A DNA stretch of 64,000 nt from Paenibacillus contaminans (GTDB taxonomy: Bacteria > Bacillota > Bacilli > Paenibacillales > NBRC-103111): positions 217 to 64,216 of the forward strand of contig NZ_QMFB01000019.1 of the NCBI RefSeq assembly GCF_003285015.1. The letters run 5' to 3'. Position 1 is the stretch's first letter. Each line of letters starts with the position of its first letter. Of this stretch, positions 16,390 to 25,276 are shown piece after piece. Position numbers and translations under genes: made by a program. The notes below the pieces were generated by a model, which saw nothing but the letters and a program-made list of their open reading frames with translations, was not told where the DNA came from and ran no database searches.

Positions 16390-17877
16390 ATGACCGGATA
16401 CGGATTCAAACAGCGAATGCGCCGGAGGAGGCTGGCTTTGGCTTTATCGCTAGCTGTAACAACCGGTATCGCCCTGGATGGGGGAGCATGGACACATACG
16501 GCTTCCGCAAACGGCGGAGTCGATTACGAGACCGCTACGATCGGTTATGCAGGGAAAAACTTCACGGTGCAGATGGTGACCGTCGATCTGAAAAACCCTT
16601 TCTTGCGTGTTGAGCCGGTTATCGCCTCCGGAGGGATCGGACATGTGGAGAGTTTGTCCTCCATGACGGAACGAACGGAAGCGGCTGCTGCGGTAAACGG
16701 TACGTTTTTTGATGCCTATGCAGCGGATGAAACGCAAAAATATCCGAATGGACTCATGCTGAGGGCAGGAGAAATAATGAGGAGCGGGGAAAACCAGACT
16801 TTCGCCGTAAGCGTCGATAAGGTGCCGATCATCAACAAGCTTAAGCTCGGGATGACCGTAACGGTGAAGCATAACGGAGACGCCTACAGCTTCAGCCCAT
16901 GGGGCGTCAATACATATTACGGTGCGGAAGCCTATGACCAGGTTATCTGGTATACGCGGGACTTCGGGGAGAAGGTGTCGTTCCCAGGGGGGACGAAGGT
17001 TGTCGTATCGAACGGCATCATTACGGAAATAACGGATGGCGAGGCGACGATACCGGAGGACGGCCAGGTTTGTTTTATCGGTCATACGGACGGGAACAAA
17101 AAGTACATGCTCTCCAAGCTGCACGTCGGCGATGAGGTGTTTGTGGAGGCGAAGGTTGAAAATAAGGATAGCGGGGATACAGGCTTGGCCGGCGGCTGGG
17201 ATGCGGCGATCGGCGTCGGACCGAAGCTTGTGACGAACGGCGCAGTCGATGTCGATTTTGCAAGAGACGGCTTCGACGATCCCAAGATTACGAGTTCGTC
17301 AAACGTGCGGAGTTTCGTCGGCATTGACGAGCAGAAGAGGCTCGTATTGGGAACGGTATCGTCTTCGACTATCTCCCAAATGGCGAATGTGCTCGCTGAG
17401 CTTGGTTTGACGGATGCCATGAATTTGGACGGTGGCGCAAGCTCCGGGCTTTTCTACGAAGGGGCGTTGAAGCGGACCCCGGGCCGGCTGCTAAGCAATG
17501 CGCTCGTTGTTAAGCGTTATGATGAGCCTCAGGTGCAGGTGGTCGTCAATGGGAAGTTTATTACGGAATATCGCGGTTTTATACGCAATAATACGACGAT
17601 GGCGCCTTTCAGAGGAATATTCGAGGCGATAGATGCCTTTTTCACGTGGAACAATGACGAGCGTACCTTAAGCGTCCAGAGAGACGGCAAGCAGATTGTA
17701 TTAAGGCCTGACGAGGCGACTGCATTGGTGGACGGCCAAACGGTCAAGCTTGAGGAACCGGCCACGATCGTCGACGGCCATATGTATATTCCGCTGCGGT
17801 TTGTGGCGGAAACGCTGGGCGCGAAGGTGCAGTGGAACCAGGAGCTGTATCGTGCCGAGCTGACAGTATCGAAGTAA
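16390..17877 (+). CDS. Secreted phosphodiester glycosidase with copper-amine-oxidase-like C-terminal domain
   Basis: 495 residues from ATG 16390 (GGAG at 16378-16381). A Sec signal peptide (RRRRLALALSLAVTTG...) leads into a phosphodiester-glycosidase (NAGPA/DUF2233) domain at about residues 40-370, with the family signature MNLDGGASSGLFYEG near its end. Residues about 380-495 match the copper amine oxidase N-terminal-like (stalk) domain, with the PLRFVAETLGAKVQWN ending, common on Paenibacillus cell-surface proteins. It probably removes sugars linked by phosphodiesters, such as wall polymer decorations, outside the cell. It is monocistronic between two terminators. Confidence 0.85.
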   Translation: MTGYGFKQRMRRRRLALALSLAVTTGIALDGGAWTHTASANGGVDYETATIGYAGKNFTVQMVTVDLKNPFLRVEPVIASGGIGHVESLSSMTERTEAAAAVNGTFFDAYAADETQKYPNGLMLRAGEIMRSGENQTFAVSVDKVPIINKLKLGMTVTVKHNGDAYSFSPWGVNTYYGAEAYDQVIWYTRDFGEKVSFPGGTKVVVSNGIITEITDGEATIPEDGQVCFIGHTDGNKKYMLSKLHVGDEVFVEAKVENKDSGDTGLAGGWDAAIGVGPKLVTNGAVDVDFARDGFDDPKITSSSNVRSFVGIDEQKRLVLGTVSSSTISQMANVLAELGLTDAMNLDGGASSGLFYEGALKRTPGRLLSNALVVKRYDEPQVQVVVNGKFITEYRGFIRNNTTMAPFRGIFEAIDAFFTWNNDERTLSVQRDGKQIVLRPDEATALVDGQTVKLEEPATIVDGHMYIPLRFVAETLGAKVQWNQELYRAELTVSK

Positions 17878-17907
17878 GCGCCAGGCATATAGGAAATGGT
17901 AAAGAAG

Positions 17908-17951
17908 CGGGACGCTCCGGGCACTTTGGCTCGGTTCGTTCCGTTTTTTTT
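17908..17951 (+). terminator. Terminator of the glycosidase gene
   Basis: CGGGACG pairs with CGTTCCG (one G-T pair), followed by TTTTTTTT. Confidence 0.8.
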
Positions 17952-18162
17952 GTACCCTTTGGGATAAACGCCATCGTCAAAGCATTGCCGGTAGGCGTGC
18001 AGGGTTTCGACCGATAAGTAACGAGTCCCCGCGTTGTTCCGCAGTACTTCCTTGTTTGAAGCGGGTATCGCCCCCTTCCTTGATCGTAAAGAAATGATCG
18101 ATGCAGATGCCGACTTGGATGACTGTTTTGTTATATGTCGGTCTACTTTGTTAATATTCCGA

Positions 18163-18191
18163 TTGTCGACAATGAACAACGCTGTTATAAT
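18163..18191 (+). promoter_or_regulatory. Promoter of the two-component system
   Basis: -35 TTGTCG (18163-18168), 17-base spacer, perfect -10 TATAAT (18186-18191), about 40 bases before the kinase start. Confidence 0.65.
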
Positions 18192-18231
18192 GCCACCATA
18201 TCGAAATCCATGGGGATTGGAGAGGAATGTT

Positions 18232-20010
18232 ATGCGTTTGTTGCGAGAACGGGGCTTTTCGATATATGCGAAGCTGCTGATTTCTTTTCTTTTTGTCGTC
18301 CTACCCTTGTATGTAATCGCTCTCATTTCCAATCAAAACGGCTCGGAGATGGTAAAGGAGGAGCTTCGGCGATCTCTCGGTTCCAAAGTACATTTCTATT
18401 TAAGCACATTCGACAGCGAAATGATGCGGATCGTCCAGCTAAGAAACGAGTATGTGTCCGATAAAGATTTGCAAGATATAAGCTTGCTGAGTCCGATCAT
18501 GTCCGATTATCAATATACCCAGTCGGTTAGCCGAATTATCGATCGTTTAAACGTATTGAAATCGTCCAGTCTTTACGTTCGGGACGTTAAGGTGAGCGTA
18601 CCGTCACTGAATCGGACGATATCCACCAAAACGTATTCGGATTCGCTCGAGAATACGGAGCTCTCCCCAAAGAAAAATATGAACGGGGCGCTGGATGCTT
18701 CGATACTGCAAGCGGACAATCAATATTACATCGCCGGTTCCTATCCCCTCGCTCTCCCTCAAGACACGGCGCCGCTCTATTACGTGAAAATAACGTTGTC
18801 AGAAGAAAAAATCATGCAATCGCTCTCCGATATTAATCACAATTTGAAGGGAGGGGCCATCTTATTCGGATCCGATCTAAGCTGGTCGATTCATAGCGAA
18901 TCAGAGAAGCCCTTCCTGCCTCAAGTTCTTCCATACGCGCAAGAGATGGCGAAGAGCGGGGCGAACGAAGCAAGTCAGCTGATGAGAAGCAACGGAAAGG
19001 ACTATTTTGTCTTTTATGAACGATCGCCCAAGCTCAATACCGCTTTGTTGGTCTATATTCCGGAAGATGAAATATTGGGGCCGCTGAAGAAAAACCGGAT
19101 CTGGCTTTGGACACTTTCGATCGTTTCGGTCACGATATCCGTCTTGTTCTCGGTTTGGATTCATCGGCTCATCCGCCGGCCTATTCGCACGATGGTTCAA
19201 GCTCTTCGCAACGTCGAAGCGGGAAGAACCGGCATCGTCATCCACTACCGGTTCAAGGATGAATTCGGCTATATGTACAATCAGTTCAACGCCATGACCA
19301 AAAGGCTGAACGTTCTCATTCATGAAGTATACGAACAGCAAATACGTGCGCAGCGGGCCGAGCTGAAGCAGCTGCAGTCCCAGATTAATCCGCATTTTTT
19401 GTACAATAGCTATTTTGTTTTGTACCGAATAGCACGGCTTCATGATATCGACAATGTGATTCGGCTAGCGCAGCATCTTGGCGATTATTTTCGCTTTATT
19501 ACACGCAGCTCGAACGATGAAGTACCGTTAAGCGAAGAGTGGAAGCATACGCTGGCCTATATCGAAATCCAAATGATTCGCTACCGCAAGCGCATGCAGA
19601 CCCGATATGACGAGATTCCCGAAGCATGCCGTGAAATCAAAGTGCCCCGGCTGCTGTTGCAGCCCGTCATGGAAAATGCTTATGAGCACGGGTTGACCAA
19701 TAAAGCTTCGGGCGGACTGGTGACCGTTCAATTCCTGTATCGGGAACGGAGCCTCACGATCGTTATCGAAGATAACGGAGACGAATTATCAAGCGAGCAA
19801 ATCCGGCTTATGCAACAAAAGCTGAAGCAGTATGACGATTGGACGGAAACGACGGGCATTCTCAACGTCCATAAACGAATTCAACTGAAATTCGGATCTC
19901 GCTTCGGCTTGCAAGTATCGCGTGCTTCGATCGGCGGCTTGCGCGTAGAAATGACAATACCGGCTCAAGAGGAGGAGAACGGCGATGTACCGACTGTTAG
20001 TGGTGGATGA
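18232..20010 (+). CDS. Sensor histidine kinase (YesM type)
   Basis: 592 residues from ATG 18232, chosen for GGAGAGG six bases upstream. TM1 is at about 11-33, an extracellular sensing region follows, and TM2 is at about 290-312. Then come a HAMP linker and a His_kinase domain whose phosphoacceptor is His388 in QSQINPHFLYNS. The C-terminal ATPase shows the N box (MENAYEHGL) and a DNG box (EDNGDELS). It overlaps the response-regulator gene by 26 bases, so the pair is translationally coupled. It probably senses an extracellular plant-wall sugar and controls the importer operon at 21741. Confidence 0.92.
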   Translation: MRLLRERGFSIYAKLLISFLFVVLPLYVIALISNQNGSEMVKEELRRSLGSKVHFYLSTFDSEMMRIVQLRNEYVSDKDLQDISLLSPIMSDYQYTQSVSRIIDRLNVLKSSSLYVRDVKVSVPSLNRTISTKTYSDSLENTELSPKKNMNGALDASILQADNQYYIAGSYPLALPQDTAPLYYVKITLSEEKIMQSLSDINHNLKGGAILFGSDLSWSIHSESEKPFLPQVLPYAQEMAKSGANEASQLMRSNGKDYFVFYERSPKLNTALLVYIPEDEILGPLKKNRIWLWTLSIVSVTISVLFSVWIHRLIRRPIRTMVQALRNVEAGRTGIVIHYRFKDEFGYMYNQFNAMTKRLNVLIHEVYEQQIRAQRAELKQLQSQINPHFLYNSYFVLYRIARLHDIDNVIRLAQHLGDYFRFITRSSNDEVPLSEEWKHTLAYIEIQMIRYRKRMQTRYDEIPEACREIKVPRLLLQPVMENAYEHGLTNKASGGLVTVQFLYRERSLTIVIEDNGDELSSEQIRLMQQKLKQYDDWTETTGILNVHKRIQLKFGSRFGLQVSRASIGGLRVEMTIPAQEEENGDVPTVSGG

Positions 20011-21631
20011 CGAGGATTTTATCGTGGATGGGTTAATCGACTTATTCGAGGAACGCTTCCCGGCTTCAATGGAATACTACCGTGCTTATTCTTCGGGCGA
20101 GGCGCTTGAGTGGCTGAAACGGGCGAAAATCGATATCGTCCTTACCGATATCCGCATGCCGGGCATGAACGGGCTGGAGCTTCATGAGGAAATCATTCGG
20201 CTATGGCCGCAATGCAAGGTTATCTTTCTGACCGGATATAACGACTTTGACTATATTCAGTCGGCCATGCGGAACGAAAGCATCGATTACATTCTGAAGA
20301 CGGAGCACGATGACGTCATCGTCAGAGCGGTTGAAAAGGCGGTCTATGAGCTGCAGCACAGGTTCGAGTCGGAAAAGTTGATCGCAGATGCCAAAAAAAG
20401 ATTGCAGACGGCATTACCGGTTATGCAAAAGGAACTGCTATGGGACATTTTGAATGGAGACGTATCGCAGGCCGCGGTCGCTCAACAATTCGATGAATTA
20501 AACTTGCCGCTGCGCTCGGACCGTCCGGTGTTTCTTGTGCTGGGCAGGATCGACGGCTGGAACGGCATTTCATCGCCCTCCGACCGGATGCTGCTCGTGT
20601 ATGCGCTGCAAAATATTGCAAATGAGTATTTATCCGCCTTCGCTTATCATTACTCCATTTTTTACGAGCAGGCCAGACTTGTGTGGTTCATTCAATTCAA
20701 GGAGGATTCGCACGCGGAGGAGAATGAGGGCGATTATAGGCAAGGGGAGCAAAGGAACCTCTTTGTTAACGGGGCCATGGAGAACATTCAAAATGCCAGC
20801 AGACAATACTTGCATATTCCGGTGTCATTCCTTGCAGCTAACGACGCGGTGGATTGGTATGAATGCGCGGAAAAATATAATCTGCTAAAAATGATGCTCC
20901 ATGTCCATTACGGCATGCAGCAGGAGCTGCTGCTTTCGGAAAGTCATTTGCCTGAAAACCCAGACAACCGGGTTACCCGCGCAGGAATATTCGAGCTTCG
21001 GCCCAATAAATGGGCGCTTTTGCAGTCCTGCTTGGAGAAGGGGGATATGCAGCACTTCCAGGAGCTGTTCCGGGAGCTGGTGAAGCTTATTCCGGCCAAT
21101 CGCCAGCAATGGGACGGATTGGGGTTCCATATCTATCATTCGATCTTGTCGGTGTATTTTACGCACCTTCATCAGTCCGGCATGACGGACATGTTCGGTT
21201 ACGATCAGGTGATGGCTAGCGGAACGAACCGAACCTGGGGGGAGACGGCCGAGCGATTGTGGCAAATGGCGGAAGCGATATTCGAGCGGCAAAATAACGA
21301 GCTGATCGATCGGGAGCGGGAGGTCATTCGTAAAGTTAAGCAATATATCAGCGCGAACTTGGGGGGCGATTTATCGTTAACCCGAATCGGAGAGGTGGTC
21401 GGGTTCAATCCATCTTATTTGTCCCGGTTGTACAAGCAGATGACCGGAGAAGGGTTATCGGATTATATCGTTGCCGAACGGCTTCAGCTTGCCAAGGCGC
21501 TGCTTGCGAAGCAGCATATGCGCATTCATGATATCGCAGAATCGCTCGGCTTCGACTCGCCTGCCTATTTCGCGCGCTTTTTCAAAAAACAAACGGGCAT
21601 GACGCCGACGGAGTTTCGGGAGTTGTTATAA
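19985..21631 (+). CDS. Response regulator with AraC output domain (YesN type)
   Basis: 548 residues, ATG 19985 behind GAGGAGGAG inside the end of the kinase gene. The receiver domain (1-120) has acidic residues VDDED, phospho-acceptor Asp55 in IVLTDIRMPG, a conserved Thr in FLTGYND and Lys in YILKTE. A long linker region of YesN type leads to an AraC helix-turn-helix pair at about 445-545, ending DIAESLGFDSPAYFARFFKKQTGMTPTEFR. It should activate the adjacent operon on phosphorylation. Confidence 0.93.
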   Translation: MYRLLVVDDEDFIVDGLIDLFEERFPASMEYYRAYSSGEALEWLKRAKIDIVLTDIRMPGMNGLELHEEIIRLWPQCKVIFLTGYNDFDYIQSAMRNESIDYILKTEHDDVIVRAVEKAVYELQHRFESEKLIADAKKRLQTALPVMQKELLWDILNGDVSQAAVAQQFDELNLPLRSDRPVFLVLGRIDGWNGISSPSDRMLLVYALQNIANEYLSAFAYHYSIFYEQARLVWFIQFKEDSHAEENEGDYRQGEQRNLFVNGAMENIQNASRQYLHIPVSFLAANDAVDWYECAEKYNLLKMMLHVHYGMQQELLLSESHLPENPDNRVTRAGIFELRPNKWALLQSCLEKGDMQHFQELFRELVKLIPANRQQWDGLGFHIYHSILSVYFTHLHQSGMTDMFGYDQVMASGTNRTWGETAERLWQMAEAIFERQNNELIDREREVIRKVKQYISANLGGDLSLTRIGEVVGFNPSYLSRLYKQMTGEGLSDYIVAERLQLAKALLAKQHMRIHDIAESLGFDSPAYFARFFKKQTGMTPTEFRELL

Positions 21632-21669
21632 AGCCGTAAATGGAAGACTCAATTGTAAAGACATTCTGA

Positions 21670-21699
21670 TTGTTGGGCTTCTGCGGGGGAATCTATAAT
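21670..21699 (+). promoter_or_regulatory. Promoter of the pectin-type operon
   Basis: TTGTTG (21670-21675), 18-base spacer, TATAAT (21694-21699), about 42 bases before the binding-protein gene. The YesN-type regulator probably binds just upstream. Confidence 0.6.
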
Positions 21700-21740
21700 T
21701 TAGTTGTCAAGATATTCTGGATTTTATAGGGGGAAATGCA

Positions 21741-23411
21741 ATGAACAGAAGGCGTTCCAGCGTGTTTCTGGCAACGGCATTGGCAGGCATTATGGTTGTC
21801 GTGACGGCTTGTTCCGAAAAGCAAGAGAAGCCGGTAAGCGAACAATCACCCGGCAATCAGACAGGTACGGAGAAGCAGGAGTCTGCCGCAACCAAGCCTA
21901 GCCCGCTCGGCAAATACGACTCGAAGATCGAGGTAACCGCCGCGCGTGATTTGTCGGGTGTGACATTCCGGCCGGGGGAATCCATCGAGAACAACATTTG
22001 GAGCAAGGCGTATGAGGAAGAGCTGGGAATCAAGGTCAAATACGCATGGACCACATTAGGCGATTACGATCAGAAATTGAATGTATCGATCGCTTCCGGA
22101 GAGCTGCCGGATATTTTCCCGGTAAACGCTACGCAGCTCAAGCAACTGGTCGATTCCGGCCAGTTAGAAGATATGACGGACCTATTTGAAGCATATGCGT
22201 CCGATCTCACGAAAAAAATTGTCAAAGAGGATCCGAATCAATTGAAATCCGCAACTTTCAAGGGAAAGTTGATGGCGATACCGAAAGCGGGTTCGGCTAC
22301 GGACTTTTCCCAGGTGTTGTGGATTCGTAAAGATTGGCTGGACCGGCTGCAGTTACCCGAGCCGAAGACGCTGGACGACGTCGTCAAAATTGCGGAAGCT
22401 TTCGTCAACCGTGACCCGGACGGCAACGGCAAGGCGGACACGTACGGATTGGCTGTCGGCTCCGGGATGAACGGAACGTATACAAGCTTACGGGGATTTT
22501 TCAACGGCTATCACGCTTATCCAAATAGCTGGTATAAAGACAAATCCGGTAAATTTGTTTATGGAGGCGTGCAGCCGGAGACGAGGAATGCGCTTGCAAA
22601 GCTAAGTGAAATGTATAAAGCGGGCCTCATCGATAAAGAGTTTGCCATTAAAGGCGATGACAAATTGGTGGAGCAGATGGCGGGCGGCAAAGTCGGCATC
22701 AACTACGGCCCCTGGTGGATTCCTGGCGGTCCGCTGCAGACGAACAAAAATCAGAATCCGGATGCGGACTGGAAAGCGTACGGCATCCCTTCGGCAGACG
22801 ATAAACCGGCTAAGCTGCAGGTAGATTTCCCGGTTGCTCAATATGTCGTGGTCAAGAAAGGCGCCAAAAATCCGGAAGCGGCCATAAAAATGCTAAATTT
22901 AATGGTCAAGTATGCCTATGAATTGAGAGAAATCGAGAAATATTTTGTCCCAACCGACGGGATTTCACTCAATGCCTATCCTTTGCTATTCGCGTCGCCG
23001 GTCAACGGCAACTTGACCATTCATGTCAACATCATGAAGGCGCTGGAAACGAAAGACCCTGCCAAGCTTAATGCGGAGGAAAAAAGCTATTACGATAGAA
23101 TTATCGGTTACCGGAACGGCGACAACAAGTTATGGTTCCAGGAGGCAACTTACGGCGGAATCAGTGCATGGTCCGGGGTGAAAGAGAAAGTCGACCAGGG
23201 GCTGCTGCAAGCTCCCGATTTCTTCGGTGCCGTTACGAAAACGATGTCTCAAAAGGGCGGAGTTTTGACCAAGCTTGAACTCGAGACGTTCACCAAAATC
23301 ATTATGAACGAAGCGCCAATCGAGGAATTCGATAAATTCGTTGAGAATTGGCACAAACTGGGCGGCGATGACATCGCAAAAGAAGTCGAAGCATGGGCCA
23401 GCAATTTATAA
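21741..23411 (+). CDS. Extracellular sugar-binding lipoprotein (YtcQ/LplA type)
   Basis: 556 residues, ATG behind AGGGGG. The signal peptide ends in lipobox VTAC, followed by a Lys/Glu/Ser/Gln-rich linker. The ligand-binding fold includes NRDPDGNGKADTYGLAV, matching the equivalent segment of the binding protein at 13819. First gene of an operon with two permeases, a GH28-like enzyme, an isomerase and an oxidoreductase, a set reminiscent of the B. subtilis lpl/ytc/yte and yes rhamnogalacturonan loci. A pectin-derived oligosaccharide is the likely ligand (inference from context). Confidence 0.91.
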   Translation: MNRRRSSVFLATALAGIMVVVTACSEKQEKPVSEQSPGNQTGTEKQESAATKPSPLGKYDSKIEVTAARDLSGVTFRPGESIENNIWSKAYEEELGIKVKYAWTTLGDYDQKLNVSIASGELPDIFPVNATQLKQLVDSGQLEDMTDLFEAYASDLTKKIVKEDPNQLKSATFKGKLMAIPKAGSATDFSQVLWIRKDWLDRLQLPEPKTLDDVVKIAEAFVNRDPDGNGKADTYGLAVGSGMNGTYTSLRGFFNGYHAYPNSWYKDKSGKFVYGGVQPETRNALAKLSEMYKAGLIDKEFAIKGDDKLVEQMAGGKVGINYGPWWIPGGPLQTNKNQNPDADWKAYGIPSADDKPAKLQVDFPVAQYVVVKKGAKNPEAAIKMLNLMVKYAYELREIEKYFVPTDGISLNAYPLLFASPVNGNLTIHVNIMKALETKDPAKLNAEEKSYYDRIIGYRNGDNKLWFQEATYGGISAWSGVKEKVDQGLLQAPDFFGAVTKTMSQKGGVLTKLELETFTKIIMNEAPIEEFDKFVENWHKLGGDDIAKEVEAWASNL

Positions 23412-23416
23412 CGAAC

Positions 23417-23440
23417 ATAGGGGAGCTCACCCTCCCCTAT
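23417..23440 (+). other. Intercistronic stem-loop after the binding-protein gene
   Basis: Perfect 9-bp stem ATAGGGGAG / CTCCCCTAT with a six-base loop and no T run. Such stems after binding-protein genes usually protect the upstream mRNA and keep binding protein in excess over permease. It lies 24 bases before the permease gene. Confidence 0.75.
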
Positions 23441-23463
23441 TCTCTTGAACGAGGAGGAGCGGG

Positions 23464-24357
23464 ATGAACCGTAAGACGATCAGACAGCTGCCCCTGCATC
23501 TCATGCTGCTGCCCGGCATCGTATTTGCAATCGTGTTCAGCTATGTACCGATGGTAGGTATTGTTATTGCATTTCAACAGTTTTTGCCGGTCAACGGACT
23601 GTTCGGTTCGCAGTGGATCGGATTGGACAATTTCACCTACGCATTCGAACTTCCCGATTTTACGAAGGTGCTGGGGAATACGGTTTATATCGCCCTTATG
23701 AAGATCGTCGCCGGGTTGGCGGTCCCCGTCATTATCTCGCTTTTGTTGAATGAATTGCGGATCCATGTCCTTAAGCGGGGCATCCAGACGCTGATTTACT
23801 TGCCCCACTTTTTGTCGTGGGTCATCCTTGGCGGCATTCTGACCGATATTCTGTCTTCCGAAGGCATTGTCAATCAACTGCTGGGTACGTTCGGCATCGA
23901 TCCGATTTCCTTTCTAAGCCGTAACAATTGGTTTCCCTACGTACTGGTCGTATCTGACGTGTGGAAGGAGTTCGGCTTCAGTACCATTGTTTATTTGGCG
24001 GCTATCACGGGCATCAACCCGTCCATTTATGAAGCGGCCGTGATCGATGGAGCAAGCCGGATCAGACAGATGTGGCATGTGACATTGCCCGGTATGCGGC
24101 CGGTTATCGTGCTGCTTATGACGCTTAGCTTGGGGAATGTGTTAAATGCCGGATTTGATCAGGTATTTAATTTATATAATCCCGCCGTATACGAGAGAGG
24201 AGATATTCTCGACACGTTTGTCTATCGGATAGGGATGCTTGATTTTCAATATGGCCTGGCCACGGCGATCGGGATGTTCAAATCGGTCGTTTCCCTGATT
24301 TTCATATCGGTGTCCTATTGGGCGGCCTACAAATTGGTGAATTACCGTATTTTCTAA
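23464..24357 (+). CDS. Carbohydrate ABC transporter permease (YteP/LplB type)
   Basis: 297 residues, ATG behind GAGGAGGAGCGGG. Six membrane segments of the CUT1 fold; the first is at about residues 10-32 (LHLMLLPGIVFAIVFSYVPMVG). The EAA loop reads IYEAAVIDGASRIRQMWHVTLPGMRP. It is the homologue of the permease at 11905, sharing the TLIYLPHF(L/I)S segment. Partner of the next gene; the pair needs an external MsmX-type ATPase. Confidence 0.93.
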   Translation: MNRKTIRQLPLHLMLLPGIVFAIVFSYVPMVGIVIAFQQFLPVNGLFGSQWIGLDNFTYAFELPDFTKVLGNTVYIALMKIVAGLAVPVIISLLLNELRIHVLKRGIQTLIYLPHFLSWVILGGILTDILSSEGIVNQLLGTFGIDPISFLSRNNWFPYVLVVSDVWKEFGFSTIVYLAAITGINPSIYEAAVIDGASRIRQMWHVTLPGMRPVIVLLMTLSLGNVLNAGFDQVFNLYNPAVYERGDILDTFVYRIGMLDFQYGLATAIGMFKSVVSLIFISVSYWAAYKLVNYRIF

Positions 24358-24372
24358 GGAGGGCTCGCTTCA

Positions 24373-25257
24373 ATGGTAACCGGAGAATCATTCGGCAATC
24401 GTGCGTTTCATCTATTGAATATCTTCTTTTTAGTTGCCGTTGCTTTGCTCTGCCTGCTGCCGTTAGTTCATATTCTTGCCGTTTCGTTCAGTAACAGCAG
24501 CGCAGCTGCCGCAGGAGCCGTCAAGCTGTGGCCGGTCGGTTTCACGTTACATTCCTATGAGTTTATATTGAAAAAGCCGGAGTTTCTCCGGTCGGTTAAC
24601 ATTACGTTGATCCGTGTCGTTATCGGCACGACGCTTAGCATGCTGCTGACCGTGCTGTCGGCGTATCCGCTATCCAAAGATACGCGGGCGTTAAAATTCC
24701 GCACCGGCTATGCCTGGTTCTTCGTCTTTACGATGTTGTTCGGCGGCGGACTGATTCCTTGGTATATGACGATCAAATATTTGGGATTGCTCGACAGCGT
24801 ATGGGGATTGATTTTGCCGTCGGCTCTACCGGTATATAACGTAATCCTGCTGCTCAACTTTTTTCGCAACTTACCGAGCGAGCTTGAGGAATCAGCGCTT
24901 ATTGACGGCGCCGGTTACTGGAAGGTGCTGTGGAAAATATACGTGCCTTTATCGATGCCCGCACTCGCGACCGTAGGACTATTCACCATCGTGGGGCATT
25001 GGAATTCCTGGTTTGACGGGCTGATTCTGATGAACTCTCCGAGCAATTATCCGCTTGCCAGTTACTTGCAAACCGTCATCCGAGGTGTGGATTTGACGAA
25101 GGTCACGGGGCAGGACGTGCTGACATTGGCGTCGGTCAACGACCGCACCGCTAAAGCGGCCCAAATTTTCGTCGGTACGATACCGATTTTGTTGGTTTAT
25201 CCATTTCTTCAGAAATATTTCGTGAAGGGCATCGTCCTTGGCAGTGTAAAGGAATAA
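24373..25257 (+). CDS. Carbohydrate ABC transporter permease (YtcP type)
   Basis: 294 residues, ATG behind AAGGAGGG, 15 bases after the first permease. The EAA loop reads ELEESALIDGAGYWKVLWKIYVPLSMP, and the C-terminus again is ILLVYPFLQKYFVKGIVLGSVKE. Six membrane segments. The tight spacing fixes it as the second half of the importer, and the next gene starts 19 bases later. Confidence 0.93.
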   Translation: MVTGESFGNRAFHLLNIFFLVAVALLCLLPLVHILAVSFSNSSAAAAGAVKLWPVGFTLHSYEFILKKPEFLRSVNITLIRVVIGTTLSMLLTVLSAYPLSKDTRALKFRTGYAWFFVFTMLFGGGLIPWYMTIKYLGLLDSVWGLILPSALPVYNVILLLNFFRNLPSELEESALIDGAGYWKVLWKIYVPLSMPALATVGLFTIVGHWNSWFDGLILMNSPSNYPLASYLQTVIRGVDLTKVTGQDVLTLASVNDRTAKAAQIFVGTIPILLVYPFLQKYFVKGIVLGSVKE

Positions 25258-25276
25258 CAGGTTGGAGTTGAGCAGC